NCBI GenBank assembly: GCA_037145635.1
Contig: JBBCXB010000002.1
Span: forward strand, 124,001 to 188,000
DNA: 64,000 nucleotides
Direction: 5' to 3'
DNA from: JAATFS01 sp037145635
Lineage (GTDB): Bacteria; Pseudomonadota; Gammaproteobacteria; Xanthomonadales; Xanthomonadaceae
Below are positions 1 through 9,061 of the stretch, in pieces. The translations under genes were made by a program, and so were the position numbers. The notes under the pieces are model-generated. The model was given only the letters and a program-made list of their open reading frames with translations, was not told the DNA's origin and ran no database searches. Every line of letters starts with the position of its first letter. Within the stretch, counting starts at the first letter, position 1.

Positions 1-509
<509 letters not shown>

Positions 510-549
510 TCGGCCTGCAATGCCGCCGCGCGACCCTGCGCGGCTGCAC

Positions 550-570
550 GGGCGGATCCCCGATCCGCCC
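550..570 (+). promoter_or_regulatory. rpsB-tsf intergenic hairpin
   Basis: A perfect 9-bp stem (GGGCGGATC / GATCCGCCC) with a 3-nt loop lies in the 156-bp gap between rpsB and tsf. There is no T-run after it. It could be a partial terminator/attenuator setting the S2:EF-Ts ratio or an RNA-processing site; this role is inferred from position only. Confidence 0.4.
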
Positions 571-665
571 ACCCCGCAACCGCCCCGTGCCCTCCGGCGC
601 GCGGGGCGCTGCCCGAGCCGGCGGGACGTCCCCGCCCCAAGAATTCGTCCATACGAGGTTATCCC

Positions 666-1544
666 GTGGAAATCACTGCTTCCCTGGTCAAGGAACTGCG
701 CGAGCGCACCGGCGCCGGCATGATGGAATGCAAGAAGGCGCTCACCGAGAACGCCGGCAACATCGACGCCGCCGCCGAGTGGCTGCGCAAGTCGGGCCTG
801 GCCAAGGCCGACAAGAAGGCCGACCGCGTCGCCGCCGAAGGCCGCATCGCCGTGGCCCAGGACGGCGGCAAGGCCGTGCTGGTCGAGATCAACTCCGAGA
901 CCGACTTCGTCGCCAAGGACACCAACTTCCTGAACTTCACCGACGCCGTCGCCCAGGCCGCCCTGGCCTCCGACGCGACCGACGCCGAGACGCTGAAGGC
1001 CGCCAAGGTCGCCGGCGGCGAGACCGTCGAGGAAGCCCGTGCCGCGGTCATCGCCAAGGTCGGCGAGAACGTGCTGGTGCGCCGCCTGGTCCGCATCGAC
1101 AGCGCCAACAACGTCGCCGCCTACGTGCATGGCGGCCGCATCGGCGTGCTGGTCGAGGTCAAGGGCGGCGACGCCGACCTGGCCCGCGGCATCGCGATGC
1201 ACATCGCCGCGATGAGCCCGCCGCACGTCAAGGCCTCCGACGTCCCGGCCGACTTCGTCGCCAAGGAAAAGGAAATCGAGCTGGCCAAGATGTCGGACAA
1301 GGACAAGGCCAAGCCGGCCGACATCCTCGAGAAGATCATCAGCGGCAAGATCAACAAGATCGTCAACGAGGTCACCCTGTACGGCCAGCCCTACGTGCTG
1401 AACACCGACCAGACCGTCGAGCAGGCGGTCAAGGCCGCCGGCGCCGACGTGGTCGGCTTCCAGCGCCTGGCCGTGGGCGAAGGCATCGAGAAGGTGGTCG
1501 AGGACTACGCCGCCGAAGTGATGAAGCAGGCCGGCCTGGCCTGA
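666..1544 (+). CDS. tsf: Translation elongation factor Ts
   Basis: EF-Ts is the cytosolic guanine-nucleotide exchange factor that regenerates EF-Tu-GTP. The 292-residue protein begins with the UBA-like N-terminal domain (ASLVKELRERTGAGMMECKK) and carries the TDFV motif at residues 79-82 that contacts EF-Tu. Length is normal for the family (E. coli 283). The start is GTG at 666, preceded by GAGG at 655-658 with 7-nt spacing. It follows rpsB and is closed by a strong hairpin at 1563-1597, so rpsB-tsf is probably one transcription unit. Confidence 0.98.
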   Translation: MEITASLVKELRERTGAGMMECKKALTENAGNIDAAAEWLRKSGLAKADKKADRVAAEGRIAVAQDGGKAVLVEINSETDFVAKDTNFLNFTDAVAQAALASDATDAETLKAAKVAGGETVEEARAAVIAKVGENVLVRRLVRIDSANNVAAYVHGGRIGVLVEVKGGDADLARGIAMHIAAMSPPHVKASDVPADFVAKEKEIELAKMSDKDKAKPADILEKIISGKINKIVNEVTLYGQPYVLNTDQTVEQAVKAAGADVVGFQRLAVGEGIEKVVEDYAAEVMKQAGLA

Positions 1545-1562
1545 TTCGCCCGGTGATGTCCA

Positions 1563-1597
1563 GGAAAGAGCCGCGCCCCGTCGCGGCTCTTTCCGTT
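1563..1597 (+). terminator. Rho-independent-type terminator after tsf
   Basis: A perfect 13-bp stem (GGAAAGAGCCGCG / CGCGGCTCTTTCC) with a 6-nt loop ends 19 bp after the tsf stop and is followed by GTTTCC. The T content lies partly in the 3' arm, as often seen in GC-rich genomes. Confidence 0.8.
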
Positions 1598-1702
1598 TCC
1601 GGCGCCGCCGCCGGACCTGCGCAGCGCCCGCCCGGGCGCGCGATCCTGCACGAAACGTGCGACACCCCTGTATCCTCTGCTTGACAGCAGCAGAACAATT
1701 GC

Positions 1703-3232
1703 ATGCGCCCAGACCTCCAGGCCACCCTCGCTCATTGCCGCAACCTCCCCTCCCCGCCGGGCATCGCGCTGCGCGTGATCGAACTTGCGCAGGATCCGGA
1801 GGTGGACATGGCCACCACCGCGGAGGTCATCGGCATGGACATGGCGCTGAGCGCGCGCATGCTGCGGATCGCCAATTCGCCGCTGTACGCCAGCCGCCGC
1901 CGCATCGAGAACCTCGGCCAGGCGCTGACCATGCTCGGCCTCAATGCCACGCTGAGCCTGGCGCTGGGCTTCTCGATGGTGCGCGGGCTGCGCCACGCCT
2001 TCCCCGACCACCCGCTGCACGACCGCATCTGGCGCCGCGCCGGCATCGCCGCGCTGGCCAGCCGCGTGCTCGGCCAGGCCCGCGGCCTGCGCAAGCCCGA
2101 GGAGATGATGCTGGCGGGGCTGCTGCAGGACATCGGCATGCTCGCGCTGCTGCAGAGCGCCGCCGAGGTCTACGCGCCGCTGCTGGAGCAGGCCGGCGAC
2201 AACGCCGTGCTGGTCGCCGCCGAGCGCGCCGCGCTGGGGACCGACCATGCCGAGATCGGCGCCTGGATCGCCCAGGAGTGGCACCTGCCGGGCTACCTGC
2301 AGAAGGCCATCGCCGCCAGCGAGCAGCCGGCCGAGACGCTGGAGCCGTTCGCGGCCTGCGTGGCGCTGTCCGGCTGCGTGGCCGACGTCTGGCTGGCCGA
2401 CGACCCGCTTCAGGCCCGCGAGCGGGCCCGCCAGCGCGTGCAGGAAGTGCTGGAGCTCGATGCCGAGCGCTTCGACAAGGTGCTCGAGCGCATCACCGAG
2501 TCGCTGCCGGAACTGGAGACGCTGTTCGACGTGCGCATCCCGCACCCGGAGCAGCTGGATTCGCTGTTCGACCAGGCCCGCGAGCTGGCCACGCTGCGCA
2601 ACCTGCGCGAGCTGGAAGCCCTGGCCGAGGCACGCCGCCAGGCCGACGAGTCGGCGCACCGCGCCCACCATTTCGCCGAGCAGGCCAGCCGCGATGCGCT
2701 GACCGGCGTCTACAACCGCCACCAGCTCGGCCCCACCCTCGACCACGAGTTCGAGCTCGCCAGCCGCCAGGGCTGGCCGCTGTCGATCGCCTTCATCGAC
2801 CTGGACGACTTCAAGCGCATCAACGACGCCCACGGCCACCTGGTCGGCGACGAGGTGCTGCGCAACTTCGCGCAGACCCTGCTGCGGATGCTGCGCACCA
2901 GCGACACCGTGGCGCGCTACGGCGGCGAGGAATTCCTGGTCATCCTGCCCAATACCGGCGGGCGCGCGGCGATGGCGGTCATCCAGCGCGTGCTGGCCGA
3001 GACCGCGCGCTCGCCGATGGCGCAGCTCGCCGGCGGCCCGCTGCACATCACCTTCTCCGCCGGGCTGGCCACGCACAGCGGCGACGGCCCGCTGTTCGAC
3101 GACGTGAAGAGCCTGCTCAAGGCCGCCGACCAGGTGCTGTACCGCTCCAAGCACCGCGGCCGCAACCGCGTCACCGCCCATGCCTGGCAGGACGCGACGG
3201 TCGTCGGCGAGGGCAGCGGCCTCGACGGCTGA
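1703..3232 (+). CDS. HDOD-GGDEF signalling protein (probable diguanylate cyclase)
   Basis: The 509-residue protein has an HDOD domain over roughly residues 10-215 (LPSPPGIALRVIELAQDP, then the helical IANSPLYASRR and QALTMLGLNAT segments), a linker rich in Glu/Ala/Arg likely to be coiled coil, and a C-terminal GGDEF domain (about 325-495). The active-site loop is GGEEF at 407-411 and an RxxD inhibitory site (RTSD, 398-401) lies five residues before it, so the enzyme should make cyclic di-GMP with product inhibition. No membrane segment or signal peptide is visible, so it is cytosolic. The gene is on the same strand between tsf and pyrH; upstream DNA has a weak ribosome-binding site and a TTGACA at 1681 without a matching -10. 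Confidence 0.9.
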   Translation: MRPDLQATLAHCRNLPSPPGIALRVIELAQDPEVDMATTAEVIGMDMALSARMLRIANSPLYASRRRIENLGQALTMLGLNATLSLALGFSMVRGLRHAFPDHPLHDRIWRRAGIAALASRVLGQARGLRKPEEMMLAGLLQDIGMLALLQSAAEVYAPLLEQAGDNAVLVAAERAALGTDHAEIGAWIAQEWHLPGYLQKAIAASEQPAETLEPFAACVALSGCVADVWLADDPLQARERARQRVQEVLELDAERFDKVLERITESLPELETLFDVRIPHPEQLDSLFDQARELATLRNLRELEALAEARRQADESAHRAHHFAEQASRDALTGVYNRHQLGPTLDHEFELASRQGWPLSIAFIDLDDFKRINDAHGHLVGDEVLRNFAQTLLRMLRTSDTVARYGGEEFLVILPNTGGRAAMAVIQRVLAETARSPMAQLAGGPLHITFSAGLATHSGDGPLFDDVKSLLKAADQVLYRSKHRGRNRVTAHAWQDATVVGEGSGLDG

Positions 3233-3275
3233 GCGGGGCGCGGCAATTTAACGACCGCGAACGGGGCGCTTCCGC

Positions 3276-3281
3276 TAGAAT
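3276..3281 (+). promoter_or_regulatory. Candidate -10 element of pyrH promoter
   Basis: TAGAAT lies 39 bp before the pyrH start in an AT-richer patch after the HDOD-GGDEF gene. No good -35 hexamer is visible at 16-18 bp, so this is only suggestive. Confidence 0.35.
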
Positions 3282-3320
3282 TGCCGGCGTTTGCCCGTCT
3301 CCCCCAATGAGGTTTCCCCC

Positions 3321-4043
3321 ATGTCCGAACTCGCCTATCGCCGCATTCTTCTGAAACTTTCCGGGGAGGCACTGATGGGGGATGAGGACTACGGCATCGA
3401 CCCCAAGGTGATCAACCGCCTCGCCCACGAGGTGATCGAGGCCCAGCACGCCGGCGCCGAGGTGGCGCTGGTCATCGGCGGCGGCAACATCTTCCGCGGC
3501 GCCGGCCTGGCCGCCGGCGGCATGGACCGGGTCACCGGCGACCAGATGGGCATGCTCGCCACCGTGATCAACGCGCTGGCCATGCAGGACGCGCTGGAGA
3601 AGCTCGGCGCCAAGGTCCGCGTGATGAGCGCGATCAAGATCAACGACGTCTGCGAGGACTTCATCCGCCGCCGCGCGATCCGCCACCTGGAGAAGGGCCG
3701 CATCGCGATCTTCGCCGCCGGCACCGGCAATCCGTTCTTCACCACCGACTCGGGCGCGGCGCTGCGCGCGATCGAGATCGGCGCCGACCTGCTGCTGAAG
3801 GCGACCAAGGTCGACGGCGTCTACGACAAGGACCCGAAGAAGCATGCCGACGCGGTGCGCTACGACTCGCTGACCTACGACGAGGTCATCAAGCAGGGCC
3901 TGGAGGTGATGGACACCGCCGCGTTCGCGCTGGCGCGCGACAGCGACCTGCCGCTGCGCGTGTTCGACATGGGCCAGCGCGGCGAGCTGCTGCGCATCCT
4001 GCGCGGCGAGAGCATCGGCACCCTGGTCCGCGGCCGGGGCTGA
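3321..4043 (+). CDS. pyrH: UMP kinase
   Basis: UMP kinase phosphorylates UMP to UDP with ATP in the cytosol. The 240-residue product matches the family length and shows the amino-acid-kinase fold signatures LKLSGEALMG (residues 11-20) and VIGGGNIFRG (51-60), plus the DQMGMLATVINALAMQD segment typical of bacterial hexameric PyrH. An in-frame upstream codon at 3291 exists, but ATG at 3321 begins the conserved sequence and has GAGG a short distance before it. It is followed by frr, the classic pyrH-frr-uppS-cdsA-dxr order. Confidence 0.97.
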   Translation: MSELAYRRILLKLSGEALMGDEDYGIDPKVINRLAHEVIEAQHAGAEVALVIGGGNIFRGAGLAAGGMDRVTGDQMGMLATVINALAMQDALEKLGAKVRVMSAIKINDVCEDFIRRRAIRHLEKGRIAIFAAGTGNPFFTTDSGAALRAIEIGADLLLKATKVDGVYDKDPKKHADAVRYDSLTYDEVIKQGLEVMDTAAFALARDSDLPLRVFDMGQRGELLRILRGESIGTLVRGRG

Positions 4044-4212
4044 GGCCGGCCGGTCGCCTGCGGCGGACCGGGGGCCGGGATCGAGCGATCGGCAGAGCCC
4101 GGCGCGAGGCCCGGCTTCCCGGGCCACCGGGCCGGCCGGGCGTCGGCGCCACAGGTGAACCGGACTGCGCCGGGCCGTGCCGCCTGCCGGGCCCCGAAAC
4201 CCCAGTCCCGGC

Positions 4213-4218
4213 TATAAT
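4213..4218 (+). promoter_or_regulatory. Consensus -10 element upstream of frr
   Basis: A perfect TATAAT, rare in this GC-rich sequence, lies 31 bp before the frr start codon at the end of a 206-bp gap after pyrH. The -35 region is not recognisable. Confidence 0.55.
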
Positions 4219-4249
4219 CGCCGGATTCAGCTCCACACGGATTCCGGCG

Positions 4250-4807
4250 ATGCTCAACGAGATCAAACAAGACGCACAGGCGCGCATGACCAAGAGCATC
4301 GACGCTCTGCGCCATTCCCTCACCTCGGTCCGGACCGGCCGTGCCTCGCCGGCGCTGCTGGACGGCATCAAGGTCAAGGCCTACGGTACCGACACGCCGC
4401 TGAACCAGGTCGCCAGCATCAGCGTCTCCGAAGGCCGTTCGCTGGTCATCAGCCTGTTCGACAAGGGCATGATCAAGGACGTCGAGAAGGCGATCTACGC
4501 CTCCGACCTGGGCCTGACCCCGACCGTGGTGGGCACCGTGGTGCGCCTGAACCTGCCGCCGCTGACCGAGGAGCGCCGCAAGGAGCTGACCAAGGTCGTG
4601 CACGGCGAAGGCGAGGACGCCAAGGTCGCGATCCGCAACATCCGCCGCGACGCCAACCAGCAGGTCAAGGACCTGCTCAAGGACAAGCAGGTGACCGAGG
4701 ACGAGGCCCGCGGCAGCGAGGACGACATCCAGAAGCTCACCGACAAGGCGATCAAGGACGTCGACGAGGTCGTGAAGCTCAAGGAACAGGAATTGATGAC
4801 GGTCTGA
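4250..4807 (+). CDS. frr: Ribosome recycling factor
   Basis: RRF splits post-termination ribosomes together with EF-G. The 185-residue length is exactly that of the family and the N-terminal half shows the conserved LTSVRTGRASPALLDGI segment; LPPLTEERRKEL and the C-terminal RNIRRDAN segment are also typical. Its own promoter is likely, given the TATAAT at 4213-4218. uppS starts one base after the stop codon, so translation of the two is probably coupled. Confidence 0.98.
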   Translation: MLNEIKQDAQARMTKSIDALRHSLTSVRTGRASPALLDGIKVKAYGTDTPLNQVASISVSEGRSLVISLFDKGMIKDVEKAIYASDLGLTPTVVGTVVRLNLPPLTEERRKELTKVVHGEGEDAKVAIRNIRRDANQQVKDLLKDKQVTEDEARGSEDDIQKLTDKAIKDVDEVVKLKEQELMTV

Positions 4808-4808
4808 C

Positions 4809-5582
4809 GTGCCGACCACGGCCATGCGTCCGGACTCTCCCTCTGCCCTGCCCCGCCACCTGGCCATCATCATGGATGGCAACGGGCGCTGGGCGCAGCG
4901 CCGGCGTCGGCCGCGCGTGATCGGCCATCGCGCCGGCGCGCGCGCGGTCAACCGCACCATCGACTTCTGCCTCGACAAGGGCATCGGCGTGCTGACCCTG
5001 TTCGCGTTCTCCAGCGAGAACTGGGGACGGCCGCAGGACGAGGTGGACGCGCTGATGAAGCTGTTCCTGCATGCCCTGGACCGCGAGGTTGAGGAACTGC
5101 AGCGGCGTGGCGTGCAGGTGCGCTTCATCGGCGACCGCGGCCGCTTCACCCCGCCGATCCGCGAACGCATGGCCGCCGCCGAGCGCGCCACCGCCGGCAA
5201 CCAGCGCCTGGTGCTGGCGATCGCCGCCAGCTACGGCGGCCGCCAGGACATCGCCGCGGCCGCGCGCGCGATCGCCGATGACGTGGCCGCCGGCCGCCTG
5301 CGCCTGGACCAGGTCGACGAGGCCGAGCTGTCGCGCCGGATGGCGCTGGCCGACCTGCCGCCGCCGGACCTGTTCATCCGCACCGGCGGCGACACCCGGA
5401 TCAGCAACTTCCTGCTGTGGCAGCTGGCCTATACCGAGCTCTGGTTCACCGAGACGCTGTGGCCGGAATTCGACGCGGACGTGCTGCAGCAGGCGATGGA
5501 CGCCTACGCCCAGCGCGAACGCCGGTTCGGACTGACCAGCGCCCAGATCGCCGCCCAGGCGGTGGAGACGACTTCCGCATGA
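4809..5582 (+). CDS. uppS: Undecaprenyl diphosphate synthase (cis-prenyltransferase)
   Basis: UppS condenses eight isopentenyl diphosphates onto farnesyl diphosphate to give the C55 carrier lipid for peptidoglycan and O-antigen. The signature HLAIIMDGNGRWAQRR is present with catalytic Asp23 (counting from the GTG), and the ENWGRP and IRTGGDTRISNFLLWQ motifs follow. The product is 257 residues. GTG at 4809 directly follows the frr stop; ATG at 4824 in the same frame is an equally possible start, and neither has a clear ribosome-binding site. The stop overlaps the cdsA start (ATGA). Confidence 0.96.
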   Translation: MPTTAMRPDSPSALPRHLAIIMDGNGRWAQRRRRPRVIGHRAGARAVNRTIDFCLDKGIGVLTLFAFSSENWGRPQDEVDALMKLFLHALDREVEELQRRGVQVRFIGDRGRFTPPIRERMAAAERATAGNQRLVLAIAASYGGRQDIAAAARAIADDVAAGRLRLDQVDEAELSRRMALADLPPPDLFIRTGGDTRISNFLLWQLAYTELWFTETLWPEFDADVLQQAMDAYAQRERRFGLTSAQIAAQAVETTSA

Positions 5583-6406
5583 CCAAGACCCGAGTCATCG
5601 CCGCGCTGATCATGGCGCCGGCGGCCATCTGCGCGATCCTGCTGCTGCCGACCCAGTGGCTGGCGGCGCTGGCGGCGATCGTGTTCCTGACCGGGCTGTG
5701 GGAATGGCTCAAGCTCTCGGGCATCGACGACAGCCTGCCGCGCACCGTGCTGCTGGCGCTGAACCTGCTGCTGATGGTGCTGCTGGTCTGGGCCTCGGCC
5801 GGGTCGCTGGTGCTGTTCCAGATCGCCACCCTGGCGGGCGTGGGCTGGTGGCTGCTGGCGCTGCTGTGGCTGCGTTTCTTCACCTTCGGCGCCGACCACG
5901 GCGACGGCTATGCGCGCGCCTTCAAGCTGGCCGCCGGCACCCTGGCGATCATTCCGGCCTGGGCCGCGCTGCTGCTGATCCACGCCACGCCCGGCAACGG
6001 CCACCTGTGGCTGCTGACCGCGCTGATCATCGTCTGGGCCGCCGATTCCGGCGCCTACTTCGCCGGCCGCCGCTTCGGCCGCCACAAGCTGGCGCCGCGG
6101 GTCAGTCCCAACAAGACCGTGGAAGGCCTGCTCGGCGGGCTGGCGGCCGGCCTGGTGGTGGCGGTGGGCTTCGGCTGGCTGGCCGGCGTCAGCGTCGCCC
6201 ACCTTCCGAGCCTGCTGCTGGTGGCCGCGGTCACGGTGCTGGCCTCGGTGCTGGGCGACCTGTTCGAGAGCCTGCTCAAGCGCCACGCCGGTGCCAAGGA
6301 CTCGGGCGCGGTGATCCCGGGCCATGGCGGCGTGCTCGACCGCGTCGACGGCGTGCTCGCCGCCCTGCCGGTGTTCGCGCTGGGCAAGGACCTCCTCGGC
6401 TTCTGA
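5579..6406 (+). CDS. cdsA: Phosphatidate cytidylyltransferase
   Basis: CdsA makes CDP-diacylglycerol from phosphatidate and CTP at the inner membrane, the branch point for phospholipids. The 275-residue protein is strongly hydrophobic with about seven to eight membrane helices and carries the C-terminal family signature, seen as KRHAGAKDSGAVIPGHGG followed by LDRVDG. The ATG at 5579 overlaps the uppS stop by 4 bp, which fixes the start. dxr begins 3 bp after its stop, so uppS-cdsA-dxr are cotranslated from one message. Confidence 0.97.
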   Translation: MTKTRVIAALIMAPAAICAILLLPTQWLAALAAIVFLTGLWEWLKLSGIDDSLPRTVLLALNLLLMVLLVWASAGSLVLFQIATLAGVGWWLLALLWLRFFTFGADHGDGYARAFKLAAGTLAIIPAWAALLLIHATPGNGHLWLLTALIIVWAADSGAYFAGRRFGRHKLAPRVSPNKTVEGLLGGLAAGLVVAVGFGWLAGVSVAHLPSLLLVAAVTVLASVLGDLFESLLKRHAGAKDSGAVIPGHGGVLDRVDGVLAALPVFALGKDLLGF

Positions 6407-6408
6407 GC

Positions 6409-7602
6409 ATGCCCACCTCGAACGCTCCCCGTCGGGTGGCCGTGTTCGGCGCCACCGGTTCCATCGGCGCCTCCGCGCTGGACGTGATCGCGCGCCACCC
6501 GCAGCGGCTGCGCGCCAGCGTGCTGGCCGCCGGCCACAAGGTCCACGAACTGGTGGCGCTGTGCGCGCGGCATCGTCCCGAGCACGCGGTGATCGCCGAC
6601 CCGGCGCTGTTCGCCGCGCTGCGCGACGGGCTGCGCGATGCCGGCCTGTCCACCCGTGCCCACGCCGGCGCCGACGCGCTCGAGGCGCTGGCCGCCGGCG
6701 ACGCCTGCGACAGCGTGGTCGCCGCCATCGTCGGCGCCGCCGGCCTGCCGTCGACGCTGGCGGCCGCGCGCGCCGGCAAGCGCCTGCTGCTGGCCAACAA
6801 GGAGTCGCTGGTGCTGGCCGGCGAACTGCTGACCCGCACCGCGGCCGTGGCCGGCGCGGAGATCATCCCGATCGACAGCGAGCACAGCGCCATCTTCCAG
6901 TGCCTGCGCTCCTGCGACGCCAGCCGCGGCGTGCGCCGGGTGGTGCTGACCGCCTCCGGCGGCCCGTTCCGCGGCCGCAGCCGCGCCGCGCTCGCCGACG
7001 TCACCCCGGCCCAGGCCGTGGCCCATCCCAAGTGGTCGATGGGCCCCAAGATCTCGGTCGATTCGGCCACGCTGATGAACAAGGGCCTGGAGGTGATCGA
7101 GGCCCACCACCTGTTCGGCCTGGCGGGCGAGCGCATCGGCGTGGTGGTGCACCCGCAGAGCCTGGTGCATTCGCTGGTGGAGTTCGTCGACGGCTCGACC
7201 CTGGCGCAGATGGGCCTGCCGGACATGCGCACCACCCTGGCGGTCGGGCTGGCCTGGCCGGAGCGGGTCGAGTCCGGCGTTGCCGGGCTGGACCTGCTGA
7301 GCCAGGGCCGGCTGGACTTCGAGGCCCCGGACCTGGAGGCGTTTCCGTGTCTGGCGCTGGCATGGGACGCCATGAACGCCGGCGGCTGCGCCCCGGCGAT
7401 CCTGAACGCGGCCAACGAAGTGGCCGTTTCAGCCTTTCTTCAGGGCCGTATCGGTTTCCTAGCCATTCCCGCCTTGGTCGAACATGCACTGACCACGCTT
7501 CCGCGGGAGAATGCCGATACCCTGGAAACCCTGCTGGCCATGGATGCCCATGCCCGCCGGATCACTGAACTCGCCCTGGCCCGATACCCCCTCAATGCCT
7601 GA
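6409..7602 (+). CDS. dxr: 1-deoxy-D-xylulose 5-phosphate reductoisomerase
   Basis: Dxr converts DXP to 2-C-methyl-D-erythritol 4-phosphate with NADPH, the committed step of the MEP isoprenoid pathway that also feeds uppS. The 397-residue product begins with the NADPH-binding GATGSIG motif and contains the metal/substrate motifs IDSEHSAIFQ and LMNKGLEVIEAHHLF. Length matches E. coli Dxr (398). The start ATG at 6409 lies 2 bp after the cdsA stop. rseP follows after 26 bp. Confidence 0.97.
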   Translation: MPTSNAPRRVAVFGATGSIGASALDVIARHPQRLRASVLAAGHKVHELVALCARHRPEHAVIADPALFAALRDGLRDAGLSTRAHAGADALEALAAGDACDSVVAAIVGAAGLPSTLAAARAGKRLLLANKESLVLAGELLTRTAAVAGAEIIPIDSEHSAIFQCLRSCDASRGVRRVVLTASGGPFRGRSRAALADVTPAQAVAHPKWSMGPKISVDSATLMNKGLEVIEAHHLFGLAGERIGVVVHPQSLVHSLVEFVDGSTLAQMGLPDMRTTLAVGLAWPERVESGVAGLDLLSQGRLDFEAPDLEAFPCLALAWDAMNAGGCAPAILNAANEVAVSAFLQGRIGFLAIPALVEHALTTLPRENADTLETLLAMDAHARRITELALARYPLNA

Positions 7603-7628
7603 CCGTTCCGCGCAACCGAGCCGCATCC

Positions 7629-8975
7629 ATGGGTGATTTCATCGGCTCCGTCTGGTGGATGATCGTGAGCCTGGGCGTGCTGGTCACTTTCCACGAGTTC
7701 GGCCACTACTGGGTCGCGCGCCGCTGCGGGGTCAAGGTGCTGCGCTTCTCGGTCGGCTTCGGTCGGCCGCTGTGGTCGCGCCGCAACCGCGACGGCACCG
7801 AGTTCGCCATCGCCGCCATCCCGCTGGGCGGCTACGTGAAGATGCTGGACGAGCGCGAAGGCGAGGTGCACCCGTCCGAGCGCGCGCAGGCCTTCAACCA
7901 CAAGACCGTCTGGCAGCGCATCGCCATCGTCGCGGCCGGGCCGATCGCCAACCTGCTGCTGTGCATGCTGCTGCTGTGGGCGATGTTCGTGATCGGCAAG
8001 CAGGACTACTCGGCGACCGTGGGCCGGGCCGAGGGCCTGGCCGCGGCGGCCACGCTGCGCGCGGGCGACCGCATCGTCGCCATCGGCGAGCGCCCGGTGG
8101 CGGCCTGGAGCGACGCCAGCATGCTGCTGACGGCTTCCGCGATGGACCACGAGGACGTGCCGGTGCGCACCCTCGATGCCGACGGCAACGCCCGCACCCG
8201 CACCTTGCGCCTGTCGCAGCTGCCGGCCGGCTTCGACGAACGCCGGGTCGCCAGCCTGGCCGGCATCGGCTGGCGGTTCATGCTGCCGCCGGCGGTGGTG
8301 GGCCAGATCACCCCGGGCTCGGCCGCCGATGGCGTGCTGCGCGCGGGCGACCGCATCGTCGCCGTGGACGGCGCCGCGATCGACTCGTTCGACCAGATCC
8401 CGGCGCAGGTACAGGCGCTGGGCAAGCTCGGCGTGGCCGGCATGATCGAGGTCGAGCGCGAGGGCGACCGGCTGGCGCTGGAGATCCGCCCCACGCGCGG
8501 CGCCGACGGCAGCTGGCTGCTGGGCGTGGCGCCGGCCGCCAGCCCGGCCCCGCCCTACGACATCCGCCAGCAGTACGGGCTGTTCGCCGCGGTGCCGGCG
8601 GCGATCCGCGAGACCGGCCGGATGGCCGGCGACTCGCTGGGCATGATGAAGCGCATGCTCACCGGCCATGCCTCGGTGAAGAACATTTCCGGCCCGGTCA
8701 CCATCGCCCGGGTGGCCAACGCCTCGGCCGAGCGCGGCCCGGACTGGTTCCTGTATTTCCTGGCGCTGCTGTCGCTGAGCCTGGCCATCATCAACCTGCT
8801 CCCGATCCCGATCTTGGACGGGGGACACCTGCTGTATTACCTTATCGAGTTGGTCAAGGGCAGCCCGCTCAGCGAGCGTGCCATGGCCGCCGGGCAGTAT
8901 GTGGGCCTGGCGGTACTGGCCGGGCTGATGGGACTGGCGTTCTACAACGACATCCTCGGCCTGGTCCCGCGATGA
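7629..8975 (+). CDS. rseP: Site-2 intramembrane zinc protease RseP
   Basis: RseP cuts the anti-sigma factor RseA and signal-peptide remnants inside the inner membrane. The 448-residue protein has the zinc-binding HEFGH in its first helix (residues 22-26), two tandem PDZ domains in the periplasmic part (about 125-310) and the second active-site motif NLLPIPILDGGH near residue 390-405. The E. coli homologue has 450 residues. It lies between dxr and bamA, the conserved neighbourhood that links envelope stress control to outer-membrane assembly. Confidence 0.96.
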   Translation: MGDFIGSVWWMIVSLGVLVTFHEFGHYWVARRCGVKVLRFSVGFGRPLWSRRNRDGTEFAIAAIPLGGYVKMLDEREGEVHPSERAQAFNHKTVWQRIAIVAAGPIANLLLCMLLLWAMFVIGKQDYSATVGRAEGLAAAATLRAGDRIVAIGERPVAAWSDASMLLTASAMDHEDVPVRTLDADGNARTRTLRLSQLPAGFDERRVASLAGIGWRFMLPPAVVGQITPGSAADGVLRAGDRIVAVDGAAIDSFDQIPAQVQALGKLGVAGMIEVEREGDRLALEIRPTRGADGSWLLGVAPAASPAPPYDIRQQYGLFAAVPAAIRETGRMAGDSLGMMKRMLTGHASVKNISGPVTIARVANASAERGPDWFLYFLALLSLSLAIINLLPIPILDGGHLLYYLIELVKGSPLSERAMAAGQYVGLAVLAGLMGLAFYNDILGLVPR

Positions 8976-9061
8976 AGCACTGCCCCACCCACCCCGCCCG
9001 TTGTCGTCGTCATGCGCCGGCACCCCTGCAACAACCGAATTCGACTTCAACCGGATGTGAC

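Noticed and set aside
1681..1686. TTGACA as a -35 element for the HDOD-GGDEF gene
   Set aside because: A -10 at normal spacing would fall inside the coding start and no such hexamer is there.
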